Of a stretch of DNA of 64,000 nt, positions 62,941-64,000 are shown piece after piece (positions within the stretch are counted from its first letter, which is position 1; the number at the start of each line of letters is the position of its first letter). The notes below the pieces were generated by a model. The model was not told the DNA's origin, made no database searches, and saw nothing but the letters and a program-made list of their open reading frames with translations. Made by a program: the position numbers and the translations under genes. The stretch spans positions 29,244,113 through 29,308,112 of the forward strand of contig OX453276.1 in assembly GCA_949710005.1 (NCBI GenBank). Direction: 5' to 3'. Source of the stretch: Ricordea florida. Its lineage: Eukaryota > Cnidaria > Anthozoa > Corallimorpharia > Ricordeidae.

Positions 62941-63537
62941 ATGGAAGATTACAACAAGATTTATCCTCAACTACCTAATAATAATTTTCAAACACAAAAC
63001 GGAGATAATGTAGTTAGCTTCAGATTACAAAAATCAAGCGAAGTAGTACAAAATCTTGAGAAAGAAATTAAACATTACGAAGAAGTAAGAAAAAAATATA
63101 ATAGAGCCAGAACAATATTTACAAAAATTAGCGTTGGAAGTGGAACTATTTCGATTATTCTATCAGCCAGTGGTTTGAGTACATCTCTTACTGGATTTGG
63201 TGCTGTTTTCGGAATTCCCTTGGGTGTAGTTGGCGGAATTTTTGGAGCTTTATCCGTTGGATTTGGAATTGGTTCAAAAAGTCTTTCAAATAAAGTTAGT
63301 AAACATGAACGAACTTTATCAACTGCGCAAGCAAAATTAAACACCATTAATGATTTAGTTTCAAAGGCTTTGAAAGATAATGTTATATCTGATCAAGAAT
63401 TTTCTATAATTTTAGCGGAATTGGAAAAGTTTCAAAAACTAAAACAAGAAATAAGACAAAAATTTAATCGAGATGCACAAAAAAACTTGGACATGAGTAT
63501 GATAAAAAGAGAAGCTCGAGAAAAGATTTTAAAATAA
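62941..63537 (+). CDS. membrane-associated coiled-coil protein, slightly truncated
   Basis: 198 residues from the ATG at 62941, which matches the element 1 start; an earlier ATG at 62923 lies in the leader. Helix, Gly-rich hydrophobic core (about 64-112), second helix. The frame ends in TAA at 63535-63537 just before codons that still match the last residues of the element 1 protein (LTEGRGH against LTGGKGH), so it has lost about eight C-terminal residues. Whether this harms it is unknown. Confidence 0.65.
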   Translation: MEDYNKIYPQLPNNNFQTQNGDNVVSFRLQKSSEVVQNLEKEIKHYEEVRKKYNRARTIFTKISVGSGTISIILSASGLSTSLTGFGAVFGIPLGVVGGIFGALSVGFGIGSKSLSNKVSKHERTLSTAQAKLNTINDLVSKALKDNVISDQEFSIILAELEKFQKLKQEIRQKFNRDAQKNLDMSMIKREAREKILK

Positions 63538-63630
63538 CTTACAGAAGGGAGAGGACATTAAAACTTGTATATGAAAAAACCGAGGTTGGTTGTAATTGTT
63601 TTGCTGGAATTAATTAACATTTTATTCTTG

Positions 63631-63638
63631 ATCTAAAG
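63631..63638 (+). promoter_or_regulatory. ATCTAAAG motif upstream of large membrane-anchored gene
   Basis: About 30-37 nt before the ATG at 63668. Confidence 0.5.
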
Positions 63639-63667
63639 TTTATACTATTTGAAAAACAAAGAATAAA

Positions 63668-64000
63668 ATGTTGCTAGATGATTTTAAGAAAAGTTACCCA
63701 AATGCAAACCTCAAAAAATTTACATTTGTGAATGATTCATTTGGAGGATATATTAAATGGAATGTTAACGGGGCAGTAATAATGTCAAATGATGATCTTT
63801 CTGTAAAAAATTGGACAGAAAATTTTTCTAGTAATTTTAAACATTTATTATTTAAGGATTTATGGGCAGAAAATATGCCTGAAATTGTTAGTTCCTTTCC
63901 AAAAAGTTTATCATTTACAAATAAAACATATCCAATACCTGCAGTTAAATTTAATGAATTTGCAACTGATTTAACTAAAATGTTAATGTTTCTTGAAATA
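63668..64000 (+). CDS. large unknown structural-type protein, 5' part
   Basis: 111 codons to the window end, no stop. Homologous to the start of the 533-aa element 1 protein (MLLDDFKKSYPNANLKKFTF; later SFTNKTYPIPAVKFNEFA). The C-terminal membrane anchor would lie outside the window. The expected capsid-type gene would follow. Confidence 0.75.
   Translation, partial: MLLDDFKKSYPNANLKKFTFVNDSFGGYIKWNVNGAVIMSNDDLSVKNWTENFSSNFKHLLFKDLWAENMPEIVSSFPKSLSFTNKTYPIPAVKFNEFATDLTKMLMFLEI

Larger units (their letters stand above)
52020..64000. mobile_element. Maverick/Polinton-like element 2 (left part)
   Basis: The start is set at 52020, where AGAGAGTAATAAAAATGCGG aligns base for base in register with the AGAGAGGGAG start of element 1. 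It contains a polymerase B gene reading inward, a convergent integrase, then capsid, ATPase and the structural block reading toward the window end. At least 11,981 bp; the right end is outside the window, so the target duplication cannot be tested. Confidence 0.9.

Noticed and set aside
1-64000. CRISPR arrays, bacterial operons or rRNA genes
   Set aside because: No spaced direct-repeat array or rRNA sequence; the tandem repeats seen are short host microsatellites or minisatellites.

Overview
This is a eukaryotic, animal nuclear DNA window, most likely from a cnidarian such as a stony coral or anemone. Evidence for an animal host: intron-bearing genes with GT..AG borders and AATAAA poly(A) signals, recognisable animal genes (archease, an IQCC-like IQ-motif protein, an AMP-binding acyl-CoA ligase), and dense MITE, piggyBac, Tigger, SINE, LINE and Penelope-like debris. 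The cnidarian assignment is inference from repeat style and protein resemblance, not proof.

Layout. 1-1018: last exon and 3' end of an acyl-CoA ligase gene. 3410-15394: a complete Maverick/Polinton-type virus-like element (element 1) with 512-bp terminal inverted repeats that look identical, flanked by a 5-bp AAAGT duplication. 19523-34575: a gene of eight tiny exons for a small mucin-like, probably GPI-anchored protein; its introns are full of transposons (piggyBac with a nested Tigger, a CTAACGG fold-back, an hAT-like repeat with a nested TTAA element carrying reverse-transcriptase debris). 38617-46183: a divergent pair, IQCC-like (minus) and archease (plus), 146 bp apart. 48990-50480: an eroded third Maverick relic. 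52020 to the window end: left part of a second large Maverick element (element 2), whose far end is outside the window.

The two large elements share a colinear module: integrase, candidate major capsid protein, A32-like packaging ATPase, then a series of small conserved, mostly membrane-anchored proteins and two coiled-coil/membrane proteins. They are mirror images in how they are broken. Element 1 keeps every structural gene open but has lost nearly all of its protein-primed DNA polymerase by a deletion with a 6-bp microhomology at the junction. Element 2 keeps a long polymerase frame with all catalytic motifs, but its SAP-domain leader is cut by a stop and a frame change, and at least one structural gene ends early.

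The most interesting unexplained signals are a TCTAAAGAT-type motif about 31-38 nt upstream of most structural genes in both elements, a repeated TGTTAT..ATAACA hairpin after the plus-strand genes of element 1, an AGGAATTTAA iteron in the terminal repeats, and a conserved block of unknown membrane proteins with no recognisable adenovirus-type protease. All family assignments come from reading the sequence and from memory; no search was run.
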